DNA from: an uncultured Bacteroidota bacterium
Lineage (GTDB): Bacteria > Bacteroidota > Bacteroidia > Bacteroidales > SZUA-534
Assembly (NCBI GenBank): GCA_946414435.1
Contig: CAMKOM010000001.1
Coordinates: 230,402-294,401 of the forward strand
Direction: 5' to 3'
DNA: 64,000 nucleotides
Both the position numbers and the translations under genes were made by a program. Below the pieces are notes generated by a model, which had not been told where the DNA came from, did no database searches, and saw only the letters and a list, made by a program, of their open reading frames with translations. Shown here one piece after another: positions 17,081 through 25,659 of this stretch (the stretch's first letter is position 1; every line of letters starts with the position of its first letter).

Positions 17081-17698
17081 ATGGCGCGTCCCGAGTTTGC
17101 CGAAATAAAAGATTTTGAAGAGTTTAGCCGATACTATTGGTATCGCGACGAGCTGATTCAAATATGCAAACAGCTGGGGCTGAAAGCCGATGGCGGGAAA
17201 ATTGAGCTGAACAACGTGATTCGGGCCTATTTCGCCGGTGAGCATATCGTGCCAACACCCAAGAAAACAGCTACTAAACGACGCCCGTCCACCCACGCCG
17301 AACTGACCTTGGACACTGGGCTGATTGAGTGTGGATTCACATTCGGCAACCGTTTCCGCGACTTCTTCGCACGCGAAACCAATACGGACCATTTCAAATT
17401 CAATGTTGATATGGTGGCCACAGCCAAGGCCGTGAAGGCCAACGGCGACGAGTCGTTCACATTAGGCGATTTGCTACAAATCTACTATGGCACAAAAACT
17501 TACGCGCAATACGACAAGTCGGCGCTTCAGTGGAACCGCTTCGTGAAAGACTTCTGCGCCGACACCGCCACACAAATCTACAGCGAGCGCCTGAAAGCCG
17601 CCGCCGCACTTTGGAAGATTGTCCGCGAATCGGACCAAGAGAAGGTATACTCGCGCGAAGTGCTTGATAAATACAAAGATAGAATTGTAAAACCATAA
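17081..17698 (+). CDS. SAP-domain protein with DUF6434-like C-terminal region
   Basis: The 205-residue soluble protein has an N-terminal SAP-like helix pair (residues about 10-50: YWYRDELIQICKQLGL, GGKIELNNVIRAYFAG), a Lys/Arg/Pro-rich linker, and a C-terminal domain starting LDTGLIECGFTFGNRFRDFF. The combination matches bacterial SAP-domain proteins carrying DUF6434. SAP helices in eukaryotes bind DNA; in these bacterial proteins the function is unknown. It starts 20 nt after the YfhO gene and ends 5 nt before the TfoX_N gene. No signal peptide. Confidence 0.75.
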   Translation: MARPEFAEIKDFEEFSRYYWYRDELIQICKQLGLKADGGKIELNNVIRAYFAGEHIVPTPKKTATKRRPSTHAELTLDTGLIECGFTFGNRFRDFFARETNTDHFKFNVDMVATAKAVKANGDESFTLGDLLQIYYGTKTYAQYDKSALQWNRFVKDFCADTATQIYSERLKAAAALWKIVRESDQEKVYSREVLDKYKDRIVKP

Positions 17699-17703
17699 AA
17701 CCT

Positions 17704-18018
17704 ATGCCATCAACAACAGATTATCTCGACTTTGTGTTAGACCAACTATCTGATTTGAAAGATATTACCTATCGTAAAATGATGGGCGAATACATAATCT
17801 ACTATCGCGGGAAAATCGTGGGCGGCATCTACGACAACCGTTTCCTGGTGAAACCGACCTCATCAGCGCGCGCCAAAATGCCGCTTGCTCGGTTCGCCAT
17901 CCCCTACGATGGCGCAAAGGAAATGCTGTCGGTGGACGAAATCGACAACCGCACGCTGCTCACCGAAATGATTGCGGCAATGTACGACGAACTGCCCGAA
18001 GTGAAGAAAAAACGATGA
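17704..18018 (+). CDS. TfoX/Sxy N-terminal family protein (copy 1)
   Basis: The 104-residue protein is a stand-alone TfoX_N domain: DITYRKMMGEYIIYYRGKIVGGIYDNRFLVKP is diagnostic across its middle (residues about 20-50). It lacks the TfoX C-terminal domain. In Gammaproteobacteria TfoX/Sxy activates competence genes with CRP, but single-domain versions in Bacteroidetes have no established role. A paralogue of identical length lies at 54518-54832, with the MMGEYIIYYR and GGIYDNRFLVKP segments conserved. The adjacent gene is a DNA alkyltransferase. Confidence 0.88.
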   Translation: MPSTTDYLDFVLDQLSDLKDITYRKMMGEYIIYYRGKIVGGIYDNRFLVKPTSSARAKMPLARFAIPYDGAKEMLSVDEIDNRTLLTEMIAAMYDELPEVKKKR

Positions 18019-18033
18019 CTCCGAGCATTTGAA

Positions 18034-18537
18034 ATGCCTTATATTCAACACTATACCACCCCACCCGACTTCGACGATTTGCTGATGAGCAGCGACGGTA
18101 AAGTCCTGACCGGCTTGTGGTTCAGCGGCTCTCGCGACGAACGTAAGCACACTGCCGATTGCGTGATGAGTGACCTGCACATATTCAAGGAAACGACACG
18201 GTGGCTCGACATCTATTTCGGTGGCCGCCAACCCGATTTCACGCCTGCCTACCGAATGGAAAATCTGACGCAGTTTCGAAGCGCTGTTGTCGAGATAATG
18301 ATCCGTATACAGTTTGGTAAAACATTGACCTATGGTGAGATAGCACGGCAAATAGCCGCCGAGCGCAACTGCGGAAAAATGTCGGCGCAAGCGGTTGGCG
18401 GCGCTGTGGGCTGGAATCCGATTTGCATCATTGTACCATGCCACCGCGTGATTGGCGCCAACAACCAACTCATCGGCTACGGCGGCGGAATCAATAACAA
18501 AATTGCACTGCTGAAATTGGAAGGGATTGACGTATAA
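18034..18537 (+). CDS. Methylated-DNA--protein-cysteine methyltransferase (Ogt/MGMT)
   Basis: The 167-residue suicide enzyme removes O6-alkyl groups from guanine. The active-site motif is IVPCHRVIG with acceptor Cys136; the DNA-binding helix-turn-helix (LTYGEIARQIAAE, about 98-110), the Asn hinge region (VGWNPI) and the C-terminal GYGGGINNKIALLKLEG loop are all present. The N-terminal Ada-like half is intact. It is last in the YfhO-SAP-TfoX_N-MGMT run, 15 nt after the TfoX_N gene. Its stop codon abuts the convergent glycerophosphotransferase gene with no spacer. Confidence 0.95.
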   Translation: MPYIQHYTTPPDFDDLLMSSDGKVLTGLWFSGSRDERKHTADCVMSDLHIFKETTRWLDIYFGGRQPDFTPAYRMENLTQFRSAVVEIMIRIQFGKTLTYGEIARQIAAERNCGKMSAQAVGGAVGWNPICIIVPCHRVIGANNQLIGYGGGINNKIALLKLEGIDV

Positions 18538-19866
18538 TCAAACAGTCAACTCATTCATAATCGTATCAACAATCCTTTGTGACGGCATCACGCCATCCTT
18601 CGGGTAGAGATATTCTTTGTAGAACTCGTCGCGTTCGGTTTGCATCGTGTCGTTGCCGGCAATCACAACATTTTTAATGTAATCCTCAACATCCGACGGC
18701 TGATAGGCATGGTAATGCAAATCGAAGCACTTCTGCCCGAACGTGTTCCAGTGATTAGTGTCCTTATCCTTGACAATGAACATTGTGGGTTTCCTGGTGT
18801 AGAGATATTCGGCCGTGAACGACGCACAATCGTGAATCATGGCGTCGGAAGTCAGGAAAAGGTCTGCATAATAACCATCCTCAAGTTGGCCGTTGGGCAA
18901 ATCGCGCCAGCGCTGATAGTAGGCTTCGGTGCGCTCGGCGCCCCAAATGTTTATTAGTTTGAATTTGAGCACCGGGTGAGGCTTGAAGGCAATCTGAATC
19001 TCGTCTTTATACTTTTCCGCCAACTCGAGCATAAAATCGCAGTAAGCGAAGAAGTTAGAGAAGTTGAACAGATAATCGACCGTATGATGCGGCGCCCAAA
19101 TAATGCGTTTCTTGCGCACAGACTGCGGTTTCCAAACATCGACAGGCTTGTAATCGGGCAGCATCAGCGGCTCCATTCCCAAACTACCCGAGACAACAGT
19201 ATTGGCTCCGCCGCAAGTCTGGTACTGTTGCGAGTAGCCAATATGATATTCATTCTCAACAAAATAACGCCAAAGCAGATTATGGAACGGCAAATTGAAG
19301 TTTGTCCGATAAATGTCTATACAGCAAGTTCCATACATTATGTAGCAGTTTAGTTTATCGCCAAACCTGTAAATATGGTACTGCGGAAGGGTGTCTTTGT
19401 ATGGCTTTGTGTAGAAAATGACATCCGGATTGAGCATCTTTTTGACATTCTTCCATTTATTTTTGTCGTAGTCGAATGTTTGGAAGTACCGGTAACCACG
19501 TTTTTTTACAAAATCTTCCGATTGAAGCATTACACTTCGCATCTCATTTCTATCATAATTCAAATGAACATTGAACGGGCACAAAACAATAACTGGCTCA
19601 AACCGCTCATTATGTTCGAACAGCCAGTACAATCGGTCATATTTCCAAACCGACGGACTTTGCAAAAAGAACGCCACGGTGATTTTAGGCTTGTTTTTCA
19701 ATGATTTTACAAATCTAACACGCCGCCGTTCCAATCGTTTGGCTTTCCGTTTAAGACAAAAAGGAATAGTCGCAATAAAAAAGTCTCCGAACGTGAGCGT
19801 TTTGTAAACATTGTCCCAAAACGACACTTCAAAAAAACTCTTTATTTTCTCAATGGCAAAAATCAT
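18538..19866 (-). CDS. CDP-glycerol glycerophosphotransferase-like enzyme (TagF/TarF-type), copy B
   Basis: The 442-residue protein belongs to the Glyphos_transf (GT-B-like) family that polymerises or primes polyol-phosphate chains. The C-terminal half carries the usual landmarks: IIWAPHHTVDY, IAFKPHPVLKF, FLTSDAMIHDCASFTAEYL and KPTMFIVKD (the phosphate- and nucleotide-binding His, Ser and Asp positions). The N-terminal 100 residues are basic, consistent with peripheral membrane binding. It is last of the three genes behind the internal promoter at 21662. Substrate could be CDP-glycerol, CDP-ribitol or a related polyol; the neighbouring IspD-like and SDR genes favour something other than glycerol for this copy. 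Confidence 0.82.
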   Translation of the reverse strand: MIFAIEKIKSFFEVSFWDNVYKTLTFGDFFIATIPFCLKRKAKRLERRRVRFVKSLKNKPKITVAFFLQSPSVWKYDRLYWLFEHNERFEPVIVLCPFNVHLNYDRNEMRSVMLQSEDFVKKRGYRYFQTFDYDKNKWKNVKKMLNPDVIFYTKPYKDTLPQYHIYRFGDKLNCYIMYGTCCIDIYRTNFNLPFHNLLWRYFVENEYHIGYSQQYQTCGGANTVVSGSLGMEPLMLPDYKPVDVWKPQSVRKKRIIWAPHHTVDYLFNFSNFFAYCDFMLELAEKYKDEIQIAFKPHPVLKFKLINIWGAERTEAYYQRWRDLPNGQLEDGYYADLFLTSDAMIHDCASFTAEYLYTRKPTMFIVKDKDTNHWNTFGQKCFDLHYHAYQPSDVEDYIKNVVIAGNDTMQTERDEFYKEYLYPKDGVMPSQRIVDTIMNELTV

Positions 19867-19872
19867 AAGCTC

Positions 19873-20922
19873 TTAATGCAATATCTCCATTGTACGATTA
19901 ATGGCATTCTTAAAATCGTACCCTGGTTTCCAATAGGTATTTTCGAGTTTGCTGTTGTCGAGCACGGCACACATGGCCACAGAGTACCCTTTTTTTTCTG
20001 TTTCTGTTGGTAATTCAAATACAACATTTTTCCCTGCAAACTTTGCACATTCTGCAGCAAAATCTTTCAGCTTGACATTACAATTTCCGTTTGAAACATT
20101 ATAAGCCTGCCCGTTTTCTCCGTTCAACATTACGTGCAGCATTGCACTCACCGCATCTGCGACATAGGTGTAAGAGAAAATTTGCTCGCCCTTGCTTTTA
20201 AGAACAATGTCTTCTCCATTCAGTGCTTTCTTTATGAACTGCGACGATGCTTTGGTGTCAGATTCCAACATTGTGGGACCGAAAACTCTGCTCAGCCTGA
20301 CAATTTTCACATTGACATTTTTTTCCGAGATATAGGACTGACACATTGACTCGCACACCCTTTTCGATTCAGTATAACACGAACGTGCGGTTGATAAATT
20401 CAATTCTCCGGTATAGCTTTCTGTGAAAACGTCGCCTTCACGAGCATTTCCATAAATTTCAACAGAAGACACGCACAATACGACAGCGCCGCATTTCTCC
20501 GCCTTGTCTAAGGCATGCTTAACCCCATAGAAATTAATTTCAATAGTCTCGATTGGAAATTGTGAATAAGCCATTGGATGTGTGTTGCTAGCAGCCGGTA
20601 TGATATAATCAAACGACAAGTTTGCCGGCAGTTTTTCTCTAACATCCTGTTCAATAAAATGAAAAAACGGGCTGTTGTAGTACTCGCCCAACCGTGCTGC
20701 TGCTTTTTCACAACTTCGTCCTACAGCATATATCCCAATGTTCGCATTTTGCTCGATGTTGAATTTCATCAGCGCATCAATCATACACATTCCGAGCAAC
20801 CCTGTTGCGCCAGTAATCAGAATTTTTTTGTCTTTCAGTTTGTCCAATCCTTTTGTTCGAAGAATAAAACTCAGATCTTCTTGATATAAAGGATGTTGCT
20901 TATTGAGTTTTATTTCAGCCAT
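19873..20922 (-). CDS. NAD-dependent epimerase/dehydratase (extended SDR)
   Basis: The 349-residue protein has a Rossmann nucleotide-binding motif ILITGATGLLGMCMIDALM near residue 35-55 and the SDR catalytic YxxxK as YTESK, preceded by the Ser of CVSSVEIYG. It fits extended SDRs that modify nucleotide sugars. Its start overlaps the end of the IspD-like cytidylyltransferase gene by 13 nt, so the two very likely serve one pathway. Comparable cytidylyltransferase plus epimerase pairs in pneumococcal capsule loci have been tied to NDP-arabinitol or NDP-mannitol supply (from memory). The product here is unknown. Confidence 0.85.
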   Translation of the reverse strand: MAEIKLNKQHPLYQEDLSFILRTKGLDKLKDKKILITGATGLLGMCMIDALMKFNIEQNANIGIYAVGRSCEKAAARLGEYYNSPFFHFIEQDVREKLPANLSFDYIIPAASNTHPMAYSQFPIETIEINFYGVKHALDKAEKCGAVVLCVSSVEIYGNAREGDVFTESYTGELNLSTARSCYTESKRVCESMCQSYISEKNVNVKIVRLSRVFGPTMLESDTKASSQFIKKALNGEDIVLKSKGEQIFSYTYVADAVSAMLHVMLNGENGQAYNVSNGNCNVKLKDFAAECAKFAGKNVVFELPTETEKKGYSVAMCAVLDNSKLENTYWKPGYDFKNAINRTMEILH

Positions 20923-21632
20923 TTCTCGTTTTTGCTCTTTATGTACCCCTTAAACATCTCAAGGTCATCTTTTGTGGTAAGTTTAATGTTTTTGTCTGAA
21001 CCCGTTGCAAAATACAGTTTCTCACCAAGTTCCACCATCATCGTGTTTGCGTACGATGAGCCATATATACCAATTTCTTTTTCGAATGCCTCATGATACG
21101 CCCAATTCAGTTTGTCAAATTTATACGCTTGTGGGGTTTGGACTCTGCGAAGTTTTTCACGTGGAATATACTTGGTCGTGGTTTTGTCATTATCTTCATC
21201 TATGACAAATATTTGCTCGTTATACGGCATAGATGTCACCCCGTTTCCATTCTTCTGGCAGCACACAATAACATCCGACAGAACGGAATCTTCAACAAGT
21301 GGCCTGATTCCATCATGAATTATAATTGTGTCATCACCATCACATTTACCTTCCAAATTGAACACTCCGTTTCGAATTGATTCCTGCCCGGTGCTTCCCC
21401 CTGTGACAATCCATTTTAATTTGGTTATATTGAAGTGTTTGGCATAGGCATCAAGCACCGATTCCCAACCTTTGATGCAAACTACTTCAATGGCATCTAT
21501 CAGCGGGTGGTTTTGAAATCCTTCTAAAGTGTAAATTATGACAGGCTTATCATATATGCTTATGAATTGTTTTGGAATGTCTTGCCCCATTCTGGCACCT
21601 GCTCCGCCAGCTATTATTATTGCAATGTTCAT
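20910..21632 (-). CDS. IspD/TarI-like cytidylyltransferase
   Basis: The 240-residue protein has the IspD-family fold: AIIIAGGAGARMGQDIPKQF at the N-terminus (CTP-binding loop with Arg and Lys), IIHDGIRPLVEDSVL in the middle and RVQTPQAYKFDKL near residue 165. It would join CTP to a polyol or sugar phosphate. Its location in a polysaccharide cluster, overlapping an SDR gene and near two glycerophosphotransferase-like genes, argues for a TarI-like role (CDP-ribitol or similar) rather than isoprenoid synthesis. A TACGTTTG promoter box lies about 30 nt upstream, so it heads a three-gene sub-operon. Confidence 0.85.
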   Translation of the reverse strand: MNIAIIIAGGAGARMGQDIPKQFISIYDKPVIIYTLEGFQNHPLIDAIEVVCIKGWESVLDAYAKHFNITKLKWIVTGGSTGQESIRNGVFNLEGKCDGDDTIIIHDGIRPLVEDSVLSDVIVCCQKNGNGVTSMPYNEQIFVIDEDNDKTTTKYIPREKLRRVQTPQAYKFDKLNWAYHEAFEKEIGIYGSSYANTMMVELGEKLYFATGSDKNIKLTTKDDLEMFKGYIKSKNEKWLK

Positions 21633-21661
21633 TTTACTTTATTTTAAGTTTACTAAAGTAG

Positions 21662-21669
21662 CAAACGTA
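21662..21669 (-). promoter_or_regulatory. Internal promoter box (TACGTTTG) within the polysaccharide cluster
   Basis: CAAACGTA on + reads TACGTTTG on -, a full TAnnTTTG match. It sits in the only sizeable gap of the cluster (63 nt) and gives a leader of about 23 nt for the cytidylyltransferase gene. It would let the 21632-18538 genes be transcribed separately from the flippase-glycosyltransferase part. Confidence 0.55.
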
Positions 21670-21695
21670 TTTGTAACAAAACTGTTATTACACAA

Positions 21696-22445
21696 TTATT
21701 TTAATTGTTTCGAAAACGGATACTTAAGTACAATGACCAAGTGTGCGACCAAAGTGCGTATAAGGCCAAAATGCCTCAGCATTATTTGGTAACGCTCTAT
21801 CCACGATGCCTTACGGTTTTTGGCCGATATACCCGACAGCATAAATCTCGATAAATAGCCATTTATATAACAATTGTTGCGCGATACATTCAACACCTTG
21901 CAAACCCAATCATAATCAGCAGAATAACGATAGCTCAAATCGTATGCAGGTGCAATTTCTCGTCGTACAACAATTGATTGGTGACAAACAACCAAACCGT
22001 TAATCATATGCTTGAACTTAAGGTTGTTTGGCGCAATTTTATGGCGTTCGCCATACGGATTGTCATTACTATCGATTATCAACGTCTGACCATATATAAC
22101 ATCCAGATTATCAGTTATCGCATCGACAACTTGCCGCACAGTTGTATTGTCAAACAATTTGTCACCAGCGTTTATGAACCAAACGAAATCGCCAGTTGCC
22201 ATTTGCAGCCCTTTGTTCATTGCATCGTACAAGCCTTTGTCCGGCTCACTTATCCACTTGAAATCAATCCCTTTCGCCCGGACATTTCCTTCACATTGCC
22301 TGATAATGTCAACAGTGCCATCAGTTGATTTCCCATCAACAATTATATACTCAATGTCAGTGCATGTCTGTTCCATAATGCTGCGCACTGTTCCTAACAG
22401 AAAGCGTTCGGCATTGAATGTTATGGTTATTATCGAGATTTTCAT
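21696..22445 (-). CDS. Family 2 glycosyltransferase (A)
   Basis: The 249-residue GT-A enzyme opens with SIITITFNAERFLLGTV, carries the nucleotide-binding IIVDGKSTDGTVDII and the metal-site region ATGDFVWFINAGDKLFD, in which NAGD replaces the canonical DxD. This form is seen in WcaE-like GT2s. It would transfer one sugar to the growing repeat unit on the cytoplasmic side. Its start overlaps the stop of the upstream GT2 by ATGA. Donor and acceptor are unknown. Confidence 0.88.
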   Translation of the reverse strand: MKISIITITFNAERFLLGTVRSIMEQTCTDIEYIIVDGKSTDGTVDIIRQCEGNVRAKGIDFKWISEPDKGLYDAMNKGLQMATGDFVWFINAGDKLFDNTTVRQVVDAITDNLDVIYGQTLIIDSNDNPYGERHKIAPNNLKFKHMINGLVVCHQSIVVRREIAPAYDLSYRYSADYDWVCKVLNVSRNNCYINGYLSRFMLSGISAKNRKASWIERYQIMLRHFGLIRTLVAHLVIVLKYPFSKQLK

Positions 22446-23422
22446 TTCTTATGCGTTTTTCCTCTTTTTCTTGTAACGCCAAAAGTATTCTTTATGTCCA
22501 AAAGTATCTTTGCCATATCATAAGAAATATTCAACGCGGTCCAAAGAATCATCTTTATAGAAAATGGTTTCTTATAATAATTCTTCCATTTTACACATGA
22601 CAAAAATGAGAATGCTTCCTTGAATTGTTTTTTTGTGAATTCTGCAGACTTTAGAGCTGTGTATGCTACGTCAAGATATTTGTCATTAATTCCGTCTTCA
22701 AACCCTATGGGCAGTAGCTCTTTTAATGCAGATACGAACTTTATTCCTTGTTGTATTTTTTTCAAAGAACTTCCTCTGGAAGCAGAATTGGGATTTACTA
22801 CAGTATCACAATGGTACAAGGCTTTGGGTAGATATGACACAGAAATCCCGGCCATAACAAGTTGTAGATTAAACAGTTGATCTTCTCCCCTGTCAAATCC
22901 TTTCGGGAAAGTTATATTTCTGTCAACATAAAATGAGCGCCTTACCAATTTATTACAAGGACCGTTTTGAAGACGACATATCAAGTCGTTTAGAATACTG
23001 TCTTTGTCAAACGCGGTGGGCTCTTGTTTGTGCAAAAAGCTTTTAATTCCGTTTTCAAACAATATGTCGCATATCACCATATCAGTTCCCGATGAAACCG
23101 CCTTGTTGTAAAGTTGTTCAAGGAAATCGGGCTCAACCCAGTCATCAGCATCGGCATGAATGGTAAACTCTCCTATTGCGTGCTCAATTCCGAACTGCCT
23201 TGTGGCGCCTATACCTTCGTTAGGTTTATGAAAAACCTTGAATCTGCAGTCAGCTTCTGCATAAGAATCACAAATTGCCCCTGAAGAGTCGGTGCTTCCA
23301 TCATCAATCATAAGCACTTCAAAATCCTGCATGGTCTGCGCCTTCAGACTGTCTAAAAGACGGGGCAAGGTGTCCTGAGCATTATAAATGGCAACTATGA
23401 CTGATATCTTAGGAAATTCCAT
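22442..23422 (-). CDS. Family 2 glycosyltransferase (B)
   Basis: The 326-residue GT-A enzyme shows PKISVIVAIYNAQDTLPRLL at the N-terminus, VLMIDDGSTDSSGAICD for UDP binding and FTIHADADDWVEPDFL with a DxD-like DADD motif. The C-terminal part is rich in basic and aromatic residues, probably membrane-associating. It lies 3 nt after the acyltransferase gene and overlaps the next GT2 by ATGA. Linkage and donor cannot be inferred. Confidence 0.9.
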   Translation of the reverse strand: MEFPKISVIVAIYNAQDTLPRLLDSLKAQTMQDFEVLMIDDGSTDSSGAICDSYAEADCRFKVFHKPNEGIGATRQFGIEHAIGEFTIHADADDWVEPDFLEQLYNKAVSSGTDMVICDILFENGIKSFLHKQEPTAFDKDSILNDLICRLQNGPCNKLVRRSFYVDRNITFPKGFDRGEDQLFNLQLVMAGISVSYLPKALYHCDTVVNPNSASRGSSLKKIQQGIKFVSALKELLPIGFEDGINDKYLDVAYTALKSAEFTKKQFKEAFSFLSCVKWKNYYKKPFSIKMILWTALNISYDMAKILLDIKNTFGVTRKRGKTHKK

Positions 23423-23425
23423 TTG

Positions 23426-24448
23426 TTATACGTTTTTTTTGTTAATGGAAATGGGGGGTATCAAAGCAGCCATCAATATTGTTATGACCAAGCAGCATGA
23501 TACATAAATATACGGATGCAATCTTACCATTTGAGGAAACAATGTTAGCAAAGCAATCATAGGAAGCCTTTGGTATATGTATAACAGAAACAGTTTTTTC
23601 CCGCACCATCTCAATATCCTGCTCTCTATCACAAAGCGGTCAGTAAGCACATATACAAGGAAAGCAAACACTACCGACATTATAAGATGCACTAATACAA
23701 TATAACGGAAATGAAAGCATAGAACGAAAGAGCAAGTAAGTACTATAATGCTAGAAATATAAAAATGGTCCAATATGTGAAATATGTATCTTTTATTCAT
23801 TGAGACAACCATGCCGGCAAGATAAGCCGGAATGGTGTTGTACCACCAACCATCCTTAAACTTGTAAAGAACAATAATATATATGAGCAGAAGGAATGCA
23901 TTGAAACAGAATGCGTGTTCTCTTTTGGTGAATAATGTGAAAGATATGAATGTGGAAACATAGCAGCATAATATGGCAAAAATATACCAGTTGCTCTGAC
24001 CTACGCTCTCCCATGCAACCAATGAAAGAAGATACTGTTTTATTGTATAATGAATGCCTAACAACTTATTCATGACAAGGAACACACCTACAGCAATGAC
24101 ATAATTAATCAGTGTGGAAAGAACCCTTTTTACCGGTATGGCCTTCACATAGGGGGCGCCCTTTATACTGATAGATTCCATAACTCCATATCCCGAATAG
24201 AACAAGAACATTACGACCATAAGCTGTCCCATCCTATAAATGAGTCTGTTTGACGGGACATCAAGTATGGGCGAAAATTCCACTCCTGCGGTTGTCATGT
24301 ATGAAACCATATGGCTATAAATAACTATGATAATGAATATGCCTTTGATTACGTCTGTGTAATCTTTTTTTAAGCACATGTCATGATTATCAGTTCTTCT
24401 TAAACCGACACAAGATAGAATGAGCAGTGTGAGCAGAATTAAAATCAT
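23426..24448 (-). CDS. Acyltransferase 3 family membrane protein (polysaccharide O-acyltransferase)
   Basis: The 340-residue protein has about ten transmembrane helices. Near the N-terminus DVIKGIFIIIVIYSHMVSY carries the acyltransferase-3 pattern with the conserved His used in acyl transfer. Such enzymes O-acetylate or otherwise acylate surface glycans in the membrane. Because no Wzy polymerase is evident in the cluster, a polymerase role was considered, but the N-terminal His motif supports acyltransferase. Its start overlaps the upstream glycerophosphotransferase stop by ATGA. Confidence 0.8.
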   Translation of the reverse strand: MILILLTLLILSCVGLRRTDNHDMCLKKDYTDVIKGIFIIIVIYSHMVSYMTTAGVEFSPILDVPSNRLIYRMGQLMVVMFLFYSGYGVMESISIKGAPYVKAIPVKRVLSTLINYVIAVGVFLVMNKLLGIHYTIKQYLLSLVAWESVGQSNWYIFAILCCYVSTFISFTLFTKREHAFCFNAFLLLIYIIVLYKFKDGWWYNTIPAYLAGMVVSMNKRYIFHILDHFYISSIIVLTCSFVLCFHFRYIVLVHLIMSVVFAFLVYVLTDRFVIESRILRWCGKKLFLLYIYQRLPMIALLTLFPQMVRLHPYIYVSCCLVITILMAALIPPISINKKNV

Positions 24449-25659
24449 GAGTTTATAGTTGCAGAATCTTTAATAACTGTTTCAACAACCCGCTTTGTAC
24501 TGTGTCCGTCTTTATACAAGTGTAAGGCGTTTAATGCATTAACTGGGAAGTAGTATTTTTTATCTCTAATTATTTGTAAAAGTTCATTCCAATTGTACGC
24601 TCGTACTCCTTCAATTGTTTTGTCATAATCGAAATAGAAATCTCTCGAATTAGCTATATAATCCTTATAGTCAAATGGAGCAAGAATCACAGGCTTTTTT
24701 AAAAGCAGAAAGTCAAAATAAACACTGGAATAGTCTGTAATAAGAATGTCAACATCCTTAATCAGAGAATACATGTCATTATACATGGAATCATCTAATA
24801 CAAGGAATCTGTTGCCAAAGTCTTGTTTCAATTTGCTTATTTTCAGGTCGACATAGTGTCCTTTATACATGAAGAACAGGTTTTCCTTCTCTAACAGTTC
24901 CCTAAACTCATCAGAGTTGAACCCGAACCCGCCAAAAGGGTTAAATGGTTCTTCACCATAGAGTTGCGAATAATCTCTGAATGTGGGCATATACAAAACC
25001 TTGACAGGGTTGCCGAATGAATGATTGATATTGGTTATCAAACTTTCTTCAGATTTTTCAAAGAAGGTGTCATTGCGAGGAAGTCCGGAGATTAGGATTT
25101 TGTCTTCATTTATGTGGAAGGCAGTTTTAAATGCAGAGTTCCATTTATCAGAAATACTGACAAAGAAATATGGATTGTCAGACTTTGCATGATTGTTAAA
25201 TGGAAACAGTTCTCTTATTCTGTCCTTTATAGCATTTCTATACAAATGATGATCAAACCCCACCTTTTTCAAAGGCATTCCATGCCAAAGCCATATTTGT
25301 TTAATTCCATTGATATACCAATGATTAACATCTCTAAGGCCTTGTGTAAGGAAGGCATATCCTGCTTTCTTGCAATAATCAATACCTTTTTTTGAATTAA
25401 TCATTGCAACAGATTTCCCGGATTCCGAAAGTTTTGAATATACCGCAGGACTATTAGTAAGCCAAACAGCTTTGATATCTTTATAGTTCTCTATAACATA
25501 TTCATATACAATTCTTGAATTGTCTGAATAGCTATTGCCAACCCACGATCCAAAAATCCATAGTTTGGGGTCTCTCTTGTTCTTTTTTTGCAAATACCAG
25601 ACTGGAAGATGAATGATGTCTCTGAACAAATTGACTATAAATAGATTATTAATGTCCAT
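24445..25659 (-). CDS. CDP-glycerol glycerophosphotransferase family protein, copy A
   Basis: The 404-residue protein matches the TagF/TarF family closely: IKQIWLWHGMPLKKVGFD, ILISGLPRNDTFF, VLYMPTFRDYSQLYG, FFMYKGHYVDL, VDILITDYSSVYFDFLLLKKPVI and FDYDKTIEG occur in the expected order. WHGMPLK carries the catalytic His. It would transfer glycerol-phosphate (or a related polyol-phosphate) from a CDP donor. With the TagD-like gene of the same transcript, CDP-glycerol is the most economical donor. Its start overlaps the wzx stop by 11 nt. It is clearly a different lineage from the copy at 18538. Confidence 0.92.
   Translation of the reverse strand: MDINNLFIVNLFRDIIHLPVWYLQKKNKRDPKLWIFGSWVGNSYSDNSRIVYEYVIENYKDIKAVWLTNSPAVYSKLSESGKSVAMINSKKGIDYCKKAGYAFLTQGLRDVNHWYINGIKQIWLWHGMPLKKVGFDHHLYRNAIKDRIRELFPFNNHAKSDNPYFFVSISDKWNSAFKTAFHINEDKILISGLPRNDTFFEKSEESLITNINHSFGNPVKVLYMPTFRDYSQLYGEEPFNPFGGFGFNSDEFRELLEKENLFFMYKGHYVDLKISKLKQDFGNRFLVLDDSMYNDMYSLIKDVDILITDYSSVYFDFLLLKKPVILAPFDYKDYIANSRDFYFDYDKTIEGVRAYNWNELLQIIRDKKYYFPVNALNALHLYKDGHSTKRVVETVIKDSATINS

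Noticed and set aside
20910-21632. IspD of the isoprenoid pathway
   Set aside because: The fold is shared, but the gene sits in a polysaccharide cluster and overlaps an SDR; a TarI-like role is more likely. Not fully excluded.
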